This document shows, in pieces, positions 1 through 8,921 of a stretch of DNA of 64,000 nucleotides. Each line of letters begins with the position of its first letter. The stretch's first letter is position 1. The notes beneath the pieces are model-generated. The model did not search any database, was not told the DNA's origin, and was given only the letters and a program-made list of their open reading frames with translations. The translations under genes and the position numbers were made by a program. Source of the stretch: Luminiphilus sp051201685 (GTDB lineage: Bacteria > Pseudomonadota > Gammaproteobacteria > Pseudomonadales > Halieaceae); NCBI RefSeq assembly GCF_051201685.1, contig NZ_CP179213.1, positions 868,001-932,000 on the forward strand, written 5' to 3'.

Positions 1-1142
1 CGGGGGCACAGCTGCTGATTAATTTAAACGCATCGCCCTTCCATCGAGGCAAACCTCAAGAGCGGCAAGCTATGGTGTCCGAGCGGGCGCGGGCAAACGA
101 TCTCCCTGTGGTTTATGTCAATCAGGTAGGAGGTCAGGATGAGCTGGTTTTCGATGGCGGCTCTTTTGCTGTTAATCGGGACGGTACCGTGGCGGTGTCT
201 GCTGTCGACTTTGAGGAGGCGCTGTGTTGGCTCGAAGTTCACAGCGAAGATTCCGATAAGCCGACCATTCGTGACGGTGCTCGAGCTCAAGCTCGGGATG
301 ATGTGGCCGCGGTATGGCAGGCATTGGTGCTTGGTGTCCGTGATTACGTGAACAAGAATGGTTTCCCAGGGGTGGTTTTGGGTCTCTCCGGGGGCATTGA
401 CTCTGCAGTGACCTTGGCCGTGGCGGTCGATGCGTTGGGTGCTGAGCGTGTGAACGCTGTGATGATGCCTTTTCGCTATACGGCATCAATATCGATTGAG
501 GATGCCGAAGCGCAAGCGGCTGCAATGGGTGTCGCCTATCGCTCCATATCGATTGAGCCCCTTTACGAGTCCTTCACGGGTGCTCTTGCAGGGGAGTTTC
601 AGGGCCTAGCGGCCAATATTACCGAAGAGAACTTACAGGCTCGGTGCCGAGGGGTCTTATTGATGTCGATTTCAAATAAGAAAAACCTTTTGGTACTGAC
701 TACCGGTAATAAGAGTGAGCTCGCTGTGGGTTACTCCACGCTTTACGGGGACATGGCGGGGGGATTCGATGCGCTTAAAGATTGTCCCAAAATGCTGGTT
801 TATGCGTTGGCACGCTATAGAAATAGCCTGACCCCCTGTATTCCTGAGCGGGTCATTACCCGGCCACCATCCGCCGAATTGGCCCCGGATCAAAAAGATG
901 AAGATAGCCTGCCGCCTTACGAGGTGCTTGATGCCATCATTGAGCACTATGTCGAGCAGGATATGAGCGCGCAAGAGATTGTTGCCCTGGGGTTTGCTGA
1001 TAGCGATGTGCGACGGGTCGTGCGACTTGTTGACCTCAATGAGTACAAGCGCCGACAAGCACCTGTCGGTGTTCGTATTACACAACGAGGTTTTGGGCGA
1101 GACCGTCGCTATCCGATTACCTGGGCTTGGCGCGGGCGTTAG
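1..1142 (+). CDS. nadE: Glutamine-dependent NAD+ synthetase, 5' truncated by window edge
   Basis: Makes NAD+ from deamido-NAD+ with ATP, taking ammonia from glutamine. The frame is open from base 3, so the start lies outside the window. The first ~50 codons are the end of the nitrilase-type glutaminase domain (NASPFHRGKPQER, then VYVNQVGGQDELVFDGGS). The synthetase domain follows with the PP-loop LSGGIDSA near bases 382-408, TTGNKSELAVGYSTLYGDMAGG, and the family C-terminus RRQAPVGVRIT...GRDRRYPIT. The two-domain form is the glutamine-using type, not the short ammonia-only type. It converges on bamD with a 26-bp gap and no obvious terminator. Confidence 0.95.
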   Translation, partial: GAQLLINLNASPFHRGKPQERQAMVSERARANDLPVVYVNQVGGQDELVFDGGSFAVNRDGTVAVSAVDFEEALCWLEVHSEDSDKPTIRDGARAQARDDVAAVWQALVLGVRDYVNKNGFPGVVLGLSGGIDSAVTLAVAVDALGAERVNAVMMPFRYTASISIEDAEAQAAAMGVAYRSISIEPLYESFTGALAGEFQGLAANITEENLQARCRGVLLMSISNKKNLLVLTTGNKSELAVGYSTLYGDMAGGFDALKDCPKMLVYALARYRNSLTPCIPERVITRPPSAELAPDQKDEDSLPPYEVLDAIIEHYVEQDMSAQEIVALGFADSDVRRVVRLVDLNEYKRRQAPVGVRITQRGFGRDRRYPITWAWRGR

Positions 1143-1168
1143 AGCCTCAGCTTTTGTTTATGGCCCGC

Positions 1169-2050
1169 CTAGCTTTTTGGCCGGTAGTCAAATTGCGGCG
1201 GTTCGGGTGGGTCGAAAAGTCCCAAGGAAATTTGATTGATCCAGGAGCGGTGCAGACCATTCAAGTCATATTCGCTAACGAATTCACCGTTACTATCGAG
1301 ACTGGGGTGGTCGGGGAAATTCTCATTAAGCACCGCAATTGAATCTTTAGCGAGATCGGTGAAATCTAGAAGAATGTACGCCTGAGCCATGATGGCAAGG
1401 CCGTCCGCGACGGAGGGCGTCTGCTGCATGTGCTCGACAACGTATCGGCCGCGATTCAGTGCTGCCATGTAAGCACCTCGCCGAAAATAGTAATTGGCTA
1501 CGTGAACCTCATGCCGGGCCAACATGTTGCGCATGTGCACCATACGCGCTCGAGCATCGGGGGCGTACGCACTGTCAGGAAAGCGCGCAAGCAGCTGAGC
1601 AAACTCTGCGAAAGCCTCTTTGATGTGAGAGACATCCCGTTTCGTGTCGTCGGTGGGTATAAAGGATGCGAGGAAGCCGCCCTCCATATCAAAGGCAGAG
1701 AGGCCTTTCATATAGTACGCGTAGTCGACATTTGGGTGCTGTGGGTGCAGCCGAATAAATCTGTCGGCAGCTTCGATGGCCGCTTCGAATTCATAGGCGC
1801 CGTAATGTGCGTAGACCAACTCTAGCTGCGCCTGTTCTGCGTAACGGCCGAAAGGGTAGCGACTCTCGAGTAATTGAAGTGTTCTGATGGCCGTATTGAA
1901 GTTACCGCTGTCCAACGATCGCTGGGCCTCGAGGTAGATTTGTTGCTCCCCGTTGTCGGCTATCTCTATATCGTCTTTACCAAACCACGAGCACGCGCTG
2001 ATCGAGACGGCCAGGGCGATAAATGCGATCCATTTGGCGGCAAGGCGCAT
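1169..2050 (-). CDS. bamD: Outer-membrane assembly lipoprotein BamD
   Basis: Essential lipoprotein partner of BamA in the machine that inserts beta-barrel proteins in the outer membrane. From ATG at 2050 the protein has 293 residues. A signal peptide ends in the lipobox SISAC, followed by TPR-like helical repeats (LEAQRSLDSGNFNTAI, FPDSAYAPDARARM). The frame stays open to 2173 upstream, but only the 2050 start places a lipoprotein signal at the N-terminus. It is divergent from rluD, as in many gammaproteobacteria. Confidence 0.93.
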   Translation of the reverse strand: MRLAAKWIAFIALAVSISACSWFGKDDIEIADNGEQQIYLEAQRSLDSGNFNTAIRTLQLLESRYPFGRYAEQAQLELVYAHYGAYEFEAAIEAADRFIRLHPQHPNVDYAYYMKGLSAFDMEGGFLASFIPTDDTKRDVSHIKEAFAEFAQLLARFPDSAYAPDARARMVHMRNMLARHEVHVANYYFRRGAYMAALNRGRYVVEHMQQTPSVADGLAIMAQAYILLDFTDLAKDSIAVLNENFPDHPSLDSNGEFVSEYDLNGLHRSWINQISLGLFDPPEPPQFDYRPKS

Positions 2051-2196
2051 GGGCTGTAAAAGGTCCGAGTACAAAAGCTTGTAATCCTCTAGGCAAAGCG
2101 TTCTCATTCCCCATTGTAACGCCAACAGGGCTCTCGCCGCCAAACAAATGGCGCGGCCCGAAGTATACGCCAAGATTGATTAGGCATGAGGTTTCT

Positions 2197-3171
2197 GTGA
2201 GTCACGATAAGTCCGACAGCATCGACGGTGAGGCGACCATCTCGCGTGAGCTCCATGGCAGCCGTTTTGATCAGGCTGCGGCCATTTTATTTCCCGAATT
2301 CTCCAGATCCCGCCTGCAATCCTATATCGGGGCTGGAACCCTTACCCTTGATGGCAAGGCTGTACGAGCGAAAGATAAAGTGGCTCAGGGGCAGCATGTC
2401 CTGCTGGCGGCGGCGGTGGAGCCCGCTGTGAGCTGGTCAGGTGACTCACGCCCCCTCGATATTGTTTATGAGGACGAGCATCTGCTCGTTGTCAATAAGC
2501 CAACGGGAGTCGTCGTGCACCCCGCAGCGGGTCATGCCGACGGTACCTTGGTTAACTCCTTAATTGGGTATGCCCCTGAGCTGGAGCAGTTGCCCCGTGG
2601 CGGTATCGTGCACCGATTGGATAAGGACACAACGGGCATTATGTTTGTTGCTCGCTCGTACCTGGCGCATCAGTCACTGGTAAAGCAGCTTGCAGCGCGC
2701 TCAGTTAAGCGTATTTATGCCGCGGTCTGTCGAGGTGCGCTTTCTGGTGGAGGCTCGGTCGATGCGCCAATTGGACGGCATCCCTCGGTGCGAACGCGTA
2801 TGGCGGTTACCGAAGGCGGAAAACCTTCGGTAACCCATTATCGGATCGCCGAGCGATTCGGCCATCATACTGCGCTATCGGTCAGTTTGGAGACGGGAAG
2901 AACCCACCAGATAAGAGTGCACCTTGCCTCTAGGAATAACCCACTTATTGGTGACCCTGTGTACGGTGGTCGTCCTAGGCCCCCAGCGGGTGCCAGCACC
3001 GAGCTGCAAACAATGCTTCGCACTTTTTCCAGGCAGGCGTTGCACGCGCAGACCTTGGCCTTCGATCACCCAGCGACAGGGGAGCGCTGTCAGTTTGAAA
3101 CACCGCTACCCGATGACCTTGTGGGGCTGTTAGATGTGCTTCGTACTCACGACGCTAATCAGCTGCTGTGA
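2197..3171 (+). CDS. rluD: 23S rRNA pseudouridine synthase RluD
   Basis: Converts three uridines in helix 69 of 23S rRNA to pseudouridine. I chose GTG at 2197 because ATGAGG just upstream can act as a ribosome site and the resulting 324 residues fit the usual RluD length; the frame runs open further upstream into the bamD region. An S4 RNA-binding domain (RSRLQSYIGAGTLTLDG) is followed by the catalytic domain with GGIVHRLDKDTTGIMFVAR (catalytic Asp near residue 142) and GRTHQIRVHLA. The stop overlaps the GTG start of pgeF. Confidence 0.93.
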   Translation: MSHDKSDSIDGEATISRELHGSRFDQAAAILFPEFSRSRLQSYIGAGTLTLDGKAVRAKDKVAQGQHVLLAAAVEPAVSWSGDSRPLDIVYEDEHLLVVNKPTGVVVHPAAGHADGTLVNSLIGYAPELEQLPRGGIVHRLDKDTTGIMFVARSYLAHQSLVKQLAARSVKRIYAAVCRGALSGGGSVDAPIGRHPSVRTRMAVTEGGKPSVTHYRIAERFGHHTALSVSLETGRTHQIRVHLASRNNPLIGDPVYGGRPRPPAGASTELQTMLRTFSRQALHAQTLAFDHPATGERCQFETPLPDDLVGLLDVLRTHDANQLL

Positions 3172-3926
3172 CGCCTGTTTTGATGGATGTTCTTTCGGCA
3201 GATGTGGGTATATCGTGTATTCATGCGTTCACCACGCTTCGCTCACAAGGGTCCAGTGATGCACCGTTTTATAGCCTGAATTTCGGCGATCATGTTGGTG
3301 ACGACCCGCTAGCTGTGACCTCAAACAGAGAGGCTTTGCGGCGCGCCTTGCCAGGTCAGGCTGCAACCCGTTGGCTGCGACAAGTTCACGGAACTGATGT
3401 GGCCGCCGCCCATGCAATTTCTGAAGGCGAAGTGCCTGTTGCAGATGCCGTGTGGACCGATCAACCGGGTTTGGCACTGGCGGTGATGACAGCCGATTGT
3501 TTGCCCATCGTTTTGGCTGGAGTTCGTGGTGATTGGGTGGCTGTCGTCCATGCGGGGTGGCGAGGGCTGGCGGCGGGTATTGTTGAGGCTGCGTTCGAGG
3601 CGGTGCCGGGAAATCCTACAGAGACTCGCGCATGGTTTGGGCCCGCTATAGGTGCCTGCTGTTTCGAGGTTGGTTCAGAGGTCCGTCAAATCTTTTTAAA
3701 ACGCTTTGGTGTGGTGGCTGCAGCGAGTTTCAAGTCGACCAAAAATCCTGATAAATATCTCGCAGATTTAGCGGGTTTGGCCGCCTGCCGATTACGAGCA
3801 TTGGATATTGCTGCAATTTCAGATTCTGGACACTGCACGGTTTGTGAGTCAGACCGTTTTTTCTCCCATCGCCGAGACGGTACGACCGGGCGCATGGCCA
3901 CTGTGGCGATGATACTGCCCAAATAA
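3168..3926 (+). CDS. pgeF: PgeF/YfiH family peptidoglycan-editing or purine-nucleoside enzyme
   Basis: A member of the YfiH/LACC1 family. Family members have been described as peptidoglycan-editing factors, laccase-like oxidases and purine nucleoside phosphorylases; the sequence does not tell which applies. Diagnostic segments are VMTADCLPIVL (metal Cys), AVVHAGWRGLAAGIV (His) and AWFGPAIGACCFEVG, ending in FFSHRRDGTTGRMATVAMI. The GTG start overlaps the rluD stop; an in-frame ATG at 3183 is the alternative. The rluD-pgeF-clpB order is common in gammaproteobacteria. Confidence 0.9.
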   Translation: MTPVLMDVLSADVGISCIHAFTTLRSQGSSDAPFYSLNFGDHVGDDPLAVTSNREALRRALPGQAATRWLRQVHGTDVAAAHAISEGEVPVADAVWTDQPGLALAVMTADCLPIVLAGVRGDWVAVVHAGWRGLAAGIVEAAFEAVPGNPTETRAWFGPAIGACCFEVGSEVRQIFLKRFGVVAAASFKSTKNPDKYLADLAGLAACRLRALDIAAISDSGHCTVCESDRFFSHRRDGTTGRMATVAMILPK

Positions 3927-3935
3927 CATTCCCCA

Positions 3936-3965
3936 CTTGAAATTAGAGCTTCAAGGCGCCATTTC
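3936..3965 (+). promoter_or_regulatory. Heat-shock (sigma-32 type) promoter for clpB
   Basis: CTTGAAA at 3936-3942, 13-14 bases, then CGCCATTT near 3957-3964. This fits the sigma-32 pattern CTTGAA-N13-17-CCCCATNT with one or two mismatches in the -10. It lies about 50 bases before the clpB start, where a heat-shock promoter is expected. Confidence 0.75.
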
Positions 3966-4012
3966 ATAGTTCAGGGCATGAGGCCCAAAGAACATGGTGA
4001 GGGGATAGTCAC

Positions 4013-6592
4013 ATGCGTATGGATAAGCTAACCAATCCGCTACAAAACGTACTGGCAGACGCGCAATCGCTGGCTGTGGGCCGCGATCAGCAATTTATTG
4101 AGCCGATACACATTCTCAAGGCACTGCTTGATCAATCTGGGGGGTCCGCGAGCCCTCTGCTGCAGAAGGCGGGTGCTAACGGAGCTCAACTCACGGAGGC
4201 CGTAAGCGCTGCCTTGTCCCAGTTGCCAACGGTGAGTGGGGGATCGGGCGATGTGCACTTATCTCAAGATTCCAGTCGTTTGCTGAATCGGGCTGATAAA
4301 TTGGCCCAGAAGCGCAACGATAGCTATTTATCCTCTGAACTTGTTTTGTTGGCGCTGGCTGATGACAGCTCCCCGGTGGCGAAGCTGATAGCGAAGTCAG
4401 GTGCGAGTCGCGCCTCTCTGGAGCAGGCCGTTGAAGAGGTGAGAGGTGGTGAGGGCGTGAATTCGGCGGAGGCCGAGGCCTCTAGACAGGCCCTTGAGAA
4501 GTACACGATAGACCTCACCGAGCTCGCCGAGATCGGTAAGCTAGATCCCGTTATTGGAAGAGATGACGAAATACGACGGACTATTCAGGTGCTGCAGCGC
4601 AGGACTAAAAATAATCCTGTGCTCATTGGTGAGCCCGGTGTCGGCAAGACCGCAATCATTGAGGGCTTAGCTCAGCGCGTTATTAACGGTGAAGTGCCTG
4701 AGGGGCTAAAAAATAAGCGTATTCTTTCATTGGATCTCGGTGCTTTGCTGGCGGGGGCGAAATTTCGCGGCGACTTCGAGGAGCGCTTAAAAGCGGTTCT
4801 CAATGAGCTTTCCAAAGAAGAGGGACGAATTATTTTATTCGTTGATGAGCTACATACGATGGTGGGGGCTGGAAAATCTGAGGGCTCTATGGATGCGGGC
4901 AACATGCTCAAGCCCGCATTGGCGAGAGGCGAACTGCACTGTGTAGGTGCGACAACTCTCAATGAATATCGTCAGTTTGTAGAGAAGGATGCCGCGCTGG
5001 AGCGACGTTTTCAAAAAGTGCTCGTAGATGAGCCTTCAGAGGAGGATACGATTGCTATTCTCCGCGGACTCAAAGAACGATATGAGGTACATCATGGTGT
5101 TGCCGTTACTGACAGTGCCATTATCGCCGCCGCGAAACTCAGTCAACGTTACATTACTGATCGCCAGTTACCCGATAAAGCGATTGATCTGATTGACGAG
5201 GCTGCGAGCCGTATTCGCATGGAGATTGACTCAAAGCCAGAGAGTATGGATCGATTAGAGCGGCGACTGATACAACTGAAAATCGAGCGTGAGGCCGTTA
5301 ACAAAGATCAAACCGAAGCGGCACAAAAGCAAGTGGCTTTGCTCGAAGAGCAAATTGCTGAGCTCGATCAAGAGCTGTCTGATCTTGATGAGATCTTGAC
5401 CGCAGAGAAGGCTGCTGTTCAGGGTGCTGCAAAGATCAAAGCCACTATAGAGCAAGCCAAATTAGATTTGGAGATGGCCCAGCGAGCGGGTGACTTGACG
5501 CGAATGTCAGAGATTCAATACGGGGAGTTGCCTGAGCTTAACAAGCAGTTGGGTATTGCGGAGCAGGTGGAGCAAGGGCCCACGCAGCTGCTACGGAATC
5601 GAGTGACCGAAGAGGAGGTTGCTGAGGTCGTATCCCGGTGGACGGGAATTCCTATATCGAAAATGCTCGAGGGTGATCGCGAGAAATTGCTGCGCATGGA
5701 GTCAGTGCTCCATGAACGCGTGGTGGGCCAGGATGAGGCTGTCATTGCTGTTGCCAATGCTGTGCGGCGGTCTCGAGCAGGGCTGAGTGACCCCAACCGA
5801 CCCAATGGTTCTTTTTTGTTTCTTGGACCCACGGGAGTCGGTAAAACCGAGCTCTGTAAAGCTTTAGCGGGTTTTGTTTTCGACAGTGACCAGGCCATGG
5901 TGCGACTCGACATGTCGGAGTTCATGGAGAAGCATTCTGTTGCCCGACTCATCGGGGCACCCCCCGGTTACGTGGGCTATGAGGAGGGCGGTTATCTCAC
6001 CGAAGCCGTTCGGCGCCGTCCTTACTCCCTCTTGCTCCTTGATGAGGTCGAAAAGGCCCATCCTGATGTATTCAACATATTGCTTCAGGTATTGGAGGAC
6101 GGTCGCCTGACCGACGGTCAGGGCCGCACCGTAGACTTCAAAAATACAGTCATAGTCATGACATCTAACCTGGGCTCTGATCTTATTCAAGAGATGGCCG
6201 GGAGTGAGCAATACGACGCTATGAAAGCGGCGGTCATGGGGGTTGTGGGGAGTCATTTTCGTCCTGAGTTTATTAATCGCGTTGATGAGACTGTGGTATT
6301 TCATCCCCTTGCGCAGGCACAAATTCGAGGTATTGCAAGTATTCAGATTGAAAACCTCAGGGAGCGGCTGGCTGAACGTGATCTGGCATTGCGGTTATCT
6401 GATGATGTGCTGGACCACCTGGCTGAGGCAGGGTTTGATCCCATTTTTGGAGCCCGACCCCTGAAGAGGGCTATTCAGCAGCTGCTGGAAAACCCCTTGG
6501 CCCAGCAAATTCTGCAGGGCGATTATGCCCCCGGGGACACAATAGAGGCGCTATTAGAGGGCCAGAAAATCATCTTAAGTCGACAACAGTAA
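4013..6592 (+). CDS. clpB: ATP-dependent disaggregase ClpB
   Basis: Hexameric AAA+ chaperone that pulls polypeptides out of aggregates together with DnaK. 859 residues, the normal length. An N-terminal Clp repeat domain starts with the family sequence MRMDKLTN; the first ATPase domain has GEPGVGKT near residue 206 and FVDELHTMVGAG; a coiled-coil middle domain spans roughly 400-520; the second ATPase domain has GPTGVGKT near 605 and LLLDEVEKAHPDVF. GGTGAGGGG eight bases upstream supports ATG 4013 over ATG 4019. Confidence 0.97.
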   Translation: MRMDKLTNPLQNVLADAQSLAVGRDQQFIEPIHILKALLDQSGGSASPLLQKAGANGAQLTEAVSAALSQLPTVSGGSGDVHLSQDSSRLLNRADKLAQKRNDSYLSSELVLLALADDSSPVAKLIAKSGASRASLEQAVEEVRGGEGVNSAEAEASRQALEKYTIDLTELAEIGKLDPVIGRDDEIRRTIQVLQRRTKNNPVLIGEPGVGKTAIIEGLAQRVINGEVPEGLKNKRILSLDLGALLAGAKFRGDFEERLKAVLNELSKEEGRIILFVDELHTMVGAGKSEGSMDAGNMLKPALARGELHCVGATTLNEYRQFVEKDAALERRFQKVLVDEPSEEDTIAILRGLKERYEVHHGVAVTDSAIIAAAKLSQRYITDRQLPDKAIDLIDEAASRIRMEIDSKPESMDRLERRLIQLKIEREAVNKDQTEAAQKQVALLEEQIAELDQELSDLDEILTAEKAAVQGAAKIKATIEQAKLDLEMAQRAGDLTRMSEIQYGELPELNKQLGIAEQVEQGPTQLLRNRVTEEEVAEVVSRWTGIPISKMLEGDREKLLRMESVLHERVVGQDEAVIAVANAVRRSRAGLSDPNRPNGSFLFLGPTGVGKTELCKALAGFVFDSDQAMVRLDMSEFMEKHSVARLIGAPPGYVGYEEGGYLTEAVRRRPYSLLLLDEVEKAHPDVFNILLQVLEDGRLTDGQGRTVDFKNTVIVMTSNLGSDLIQEMAGSEQYDAMKAAVMGVVGSHFRPEFINRVDETVVFHPLAQAQIRGIASIQIENLRERLAERDLALRLSDDVLDHLAEAGFDPIFGARPLKRAIQQLLENPLAQQILQGDYAPGDTIEALLEGQKIILSRQQ

Positions 6593-6717
6593 GCAAACTC
6601 AGCAGTTGTAATCGCAAAGCGGTTACTGACGCTCTTTTAAGGCTCACTTTGGTGCAGGCTCCCTAATTGTTTTACGGGGAGCAGCTTGATGGATTCAGGT
6701 CTAAAGGGGTGGCTGGG

Positions 6718-7191
6718 GTGAGTCGCTGTGTTGCCTTAACAGCTAGCTTGGTCTTACGCAGGCCCTATGGGCGCGGCGGCAGAGGTGTCCATAATTGCGG
6801 GAAAGCAGCGGATTTCCACGCTGGGTTTTCCCTTCTAGAGCTCGTCATTGTGTTGGGCCTTGTAGGCGCCCTAGCGACGCTTGCCCTGCCCAGCTATCAA
6901 AATTATTTGAGAACAGCGACGGTGAGAGAGGGGGCTATGAGCTTGTTGGCTTTAGCCCTGTTGCAAGAACGTCTGCGCATTACCCGCGGCGAGTATCAGC
7001 CAGTGTCGGTGTTATTAACTTATCAGCCTCTCTCGGACCGGCTGCGCCGTCATTATCGGTTGGCTGCAGCGGTGTCAAAGCGCCCGTCTGAGTTTGTGCT
7101 CTCGCTGAATCCAACAGTAACAGCGGGAGGCTATCCCTCTCTGACGCTAGATAGCTGGGGGCGGCGTGAACCAGCTCAACATTGGCCCTGA
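6718..7191 (+). CDS. Type IV pilin-like / pseudopilin protein, first gene of a minor-pilin set
   Basis: Carries a prepilin peptidase site and pilin helix: HAG then FSLLELVIVLGLVGALATLA, with Glu at mature position 5. A short variable C-terminal part ends in SWGRREPAQHWP. The start is uncertain: GTG 6718 gives a leader of about 36 residues, unusually long, and a TTG at 6667 is also in frame. It begins a run of four tightly packed small genes ordered like minor pilins or type II secretion pseudopilins (H, I, J, K order), just upstream of a fuller pilE-fimT-pilVWX-pilY1 set. Exact pilin class not resolved. Confidence 0.7.
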   Translation: MSRCVALTASLVLRRPYGRGGRGVHNCGKAADFHAGFSLLELVIVLGLVGALATLALPSYQNYLRTATVREGAMSLLALALLQERLRITRGEYQPVSVLLTYQPLSDRLRRHYRLAAAVSKRPSEFVLSLNPTVTAGGYPSLTLDSWGRREPAQHWP

Positions 7192-7212
7192 ATTTTTGCT
7201 GATTGGCTTCTC

Positions 7213-7602
7213 ATGTTGCTAGATGCGCTGATCGCAAGCGTTCTCGGTACGATCATTTTACTGAGCTTGTTTATTTTGACCGAGAACATTCTCCTAACCG
7301 ACGCCGAAAACTTAAAGCTGACGGTCTCTCACACTCACCTGCGCAGCGTTGAGGGATATTGGCGGCGCGCGAAATTCTTGGGTCAGGAGATTCAAGTGGG
7401 CGACAGGCTCTGCCGGCTTTACCCGCAATGGGTGCAAGGTTGGTGTGATGATTGGATGCAGATTAAGGCTGAATGGCATATCGATGCCGTGTTGTGTATT
7501 GCAAGGGGTCAAGATGAGATCGTTGCAACAATACGAATGCGTAGCCACCGTTGCCCGATTGGCGATGGACCCGTGCTGCAATACCGGTGGCCCGCATTTT
7601 AA
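7213..7602 (+). CDS. PilV/GspI-like minor pilin with apparently frameshifted leader
   Basis: From ATG 7213 the protein is 129 residues and begins directly with a pilin-type helix, MLLDALIASVLGTIILLSLF, lacking a leader and the Gly before the cleavage site. In another frame, GTG 7166 opens a 15-residue stretch ending in LLIGFS, which would be a normal leader. Removing two bases near 7213-7215 joins the two as IGFSLLDALIAS, the exact class III prepilin pattern. Either the gene is damaged or the reference has an error here. The body has two Cys pairs typical of minor pilins. The stop TAA overlaps the next ATG. Confidence 0.6.
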   Translation: MLLDALIASVLGTIILLSLFILTENILLTDAENLKLTVSHTHLRSVEGYWRRAKFLGQEIQVGDRLCRLYPQWVQGWCDDWMQIKAEWHIDAVLCIARGQDEIVATIRMRSHRCPIGDGPVLQYRWPAF

Positions 7603-8564
7603 TGTGGAGTCGGTTCTGCCGAACTGCTGGTTCAACATCAGCAAACAATCAGTGCACAGCGACAGGTTTTTCTTTGGTCGAGGTATTAATTGCGTTAGCA
7701 CTCGGTACTTGGTTGGTGTCATCCGTTGGCTTAACGGCACAGCGGTTGTGGCTTATGGCACGCTTATCGAGTGATGAGGTCGAATTGGCCGAGCGCGGTG
7801 ATTTTGCGTTGTGGCATTTGTCTCAGGCTTTACTGAGTGCCTCGCCGATCACTAACGCAGGCATTGATTTGTCGCCCTGTGGTGTATTTAAGTCAGGGCG
7901 CGATAGCGCGGATAGCGCAAAAACAGGCGTGGGAATTCGGGTGGTCAGGCGAGGGCAGTTTCCGTGCTTGCCTTCCAAAAATATTCTGGAAAATTTGCCT
8001 TTTCTTATTGTAGAGCAGGCGCGATTAGGTCTCGAGACGAGGTGTGAGGAGAGTGCACCGTCTTTGGGTTGGCTCGAAGGTTCTGCCCGTGATTTTGCAT
8101 TAGCGTCTGGCGAGGCCACTGGTACTCCGTCTCGCATTAAGATCGTTACTGAGGATTGCTCGACCGTTATCTCTGCGAAATATTCTGGGTTAAGACGCCT
8201 TTATTACCTGAGAGATTTTGCATGGGATGAGGGTGATGGTTTTGGCGCGCTTATGATGAAGACATGGAGGCCGGAACACCGAGACTTTGGTCGCGCAGAA
8301 ATGCTGGTGCCTGGAGTGGTTAGTTGGATTATCGAACCCGTGAGATTTTCAGTAGGGACCTCGAGCGGGGCAAACCGGCAACTGGTGGCTGGTGTCAACC
8401 TCAGCCTGACCTTGCGGAATGTGCGCTCAGGTTTCAATGGCCTTACCGCACCACAATTAACGTATCGAGCGTTATCTGAGGGCTCGAGTCAAAGGATGAC
8501 AGTGGCAGCCTTGGTGCTTAGTCGGAATCTGCGCGCCCCCGCATTTTATGAGCGAATCCCGTGA
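7602..8564 (+). CDS. PilW/GspJ-like minor pilin
   Basis: 320 residues from ATG 7602, which overlaps the previous stop by one base. A 22-residue leader ends in TATG, then the helix FSLVEVLIALALGTWLVSSV with Glu5. The long Cys-containing globular part (for example SPCGVFKSGRD, TEDCSTVIS) and position after a PilV-like gene suggest the PilW or GspJ role: a minor pilin at the pilus tip that starts assembly with its partners. The class is inferred from order and length, not from a recognised domain. Confidence 0.72.
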   Translation: MWSRFCRTAGSTSANNQCTATGFSLVEVLIALALGTWLVSSVGLTAQRLWLMARLSSDEVELAERGDFALWHLSQALLSASPITNAGIDLSPCGVFKSGRDSADSAKTGVGIRVVRRGQFPCLPSKNILENLPFLIVEQARLGLETRCEESAPSLGWLEGSARDFALASGEATGTPSRIKIVTEDCSTVISAKYSGLRRLYYLRDFAWDEGDGFGALMMKTWRPEHRDFGRAEMLVPGVVSWIIEPVRFSVGTSSGANRQLVAGVNLSLTLRNVRSGFNGLTAPQLTYRALSEGSSQRMTVAALVLSRNLRAPAFYERIP

Positions 8565-8770
8565 TCGAACGAGTAAAAGGGCAGTCTCTGGGCGCTGCTA
8601 AGCATCAGTCTGGAGCGATATATATCGCCATTGTTGTGGTGATCTGCCTTATCACCACATCAATCCTGCTGGCCGCTTACGAGGGATCTGTGGTTGGTCT
8701 GCTGAGACATGGCGCCCAAAAACCTGTTGTTAATGGCCTTGTGCACCGTCCTACGAGCTCAAAACTCTAG
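8561..8770 (+). CDS. Very short PilX/GspK-like protein
   Basis: 69 residues with a GTG start overlapping the previous stop (GTGA). The N-terminus, HQSGAIYIAIVVVICLITTS, resembles the hydrophobic start of PilX-type minor pilins, which often lack Glu5. Only about 25 residues follow the helix, far shorter than PilX or GspK (usually over 150), so this is either a truncated relic or a minimal membrane partner. No terminator is evident; a 151-base gap with a palindrome separates it from pilE. Confidence 0.55.
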   Translation: MIERVKGQSLGAAKHQSGAIYIAIVVVICLITTSILLAAYEGSVVGLLRHGAQKPVVNGLVHRPTSSKL

Positions 8771-8830
8771 AATTTTTCCTAGGTAGACCTGATTCACATT
8801 CATCGGCTCTCGTATTATAAGTTACGAAAC

Positions 8831-8856
8831 GCATTTCAAGACGCGTCTTGCAATGC
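8831..8856. promoter_or_regulatory. 26-bp near-perfect palindrome before the pilin operon
   Basis: The inverted repeat has arms GCATTTCAAGACG and CGTCTTGCAATGC, with one mismatched pair (T opposite C). It lies 66 bases before the pilE-like start in a 151-base gap, the only sizeable gap between the two pilin sets. The lack of a loop favours a dimeric regulator site over a hairpin. It has no T-run, so it is not a classical terminator. The regulator is unknown. Confidence 0.5.
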
Positions 8857-8921
8857 AAAACACAACAGCAGGCGATTAATGTTGGGGTATTGGCAGTTAA
8901 TTGTCAGTTTTAGGTGATGCT

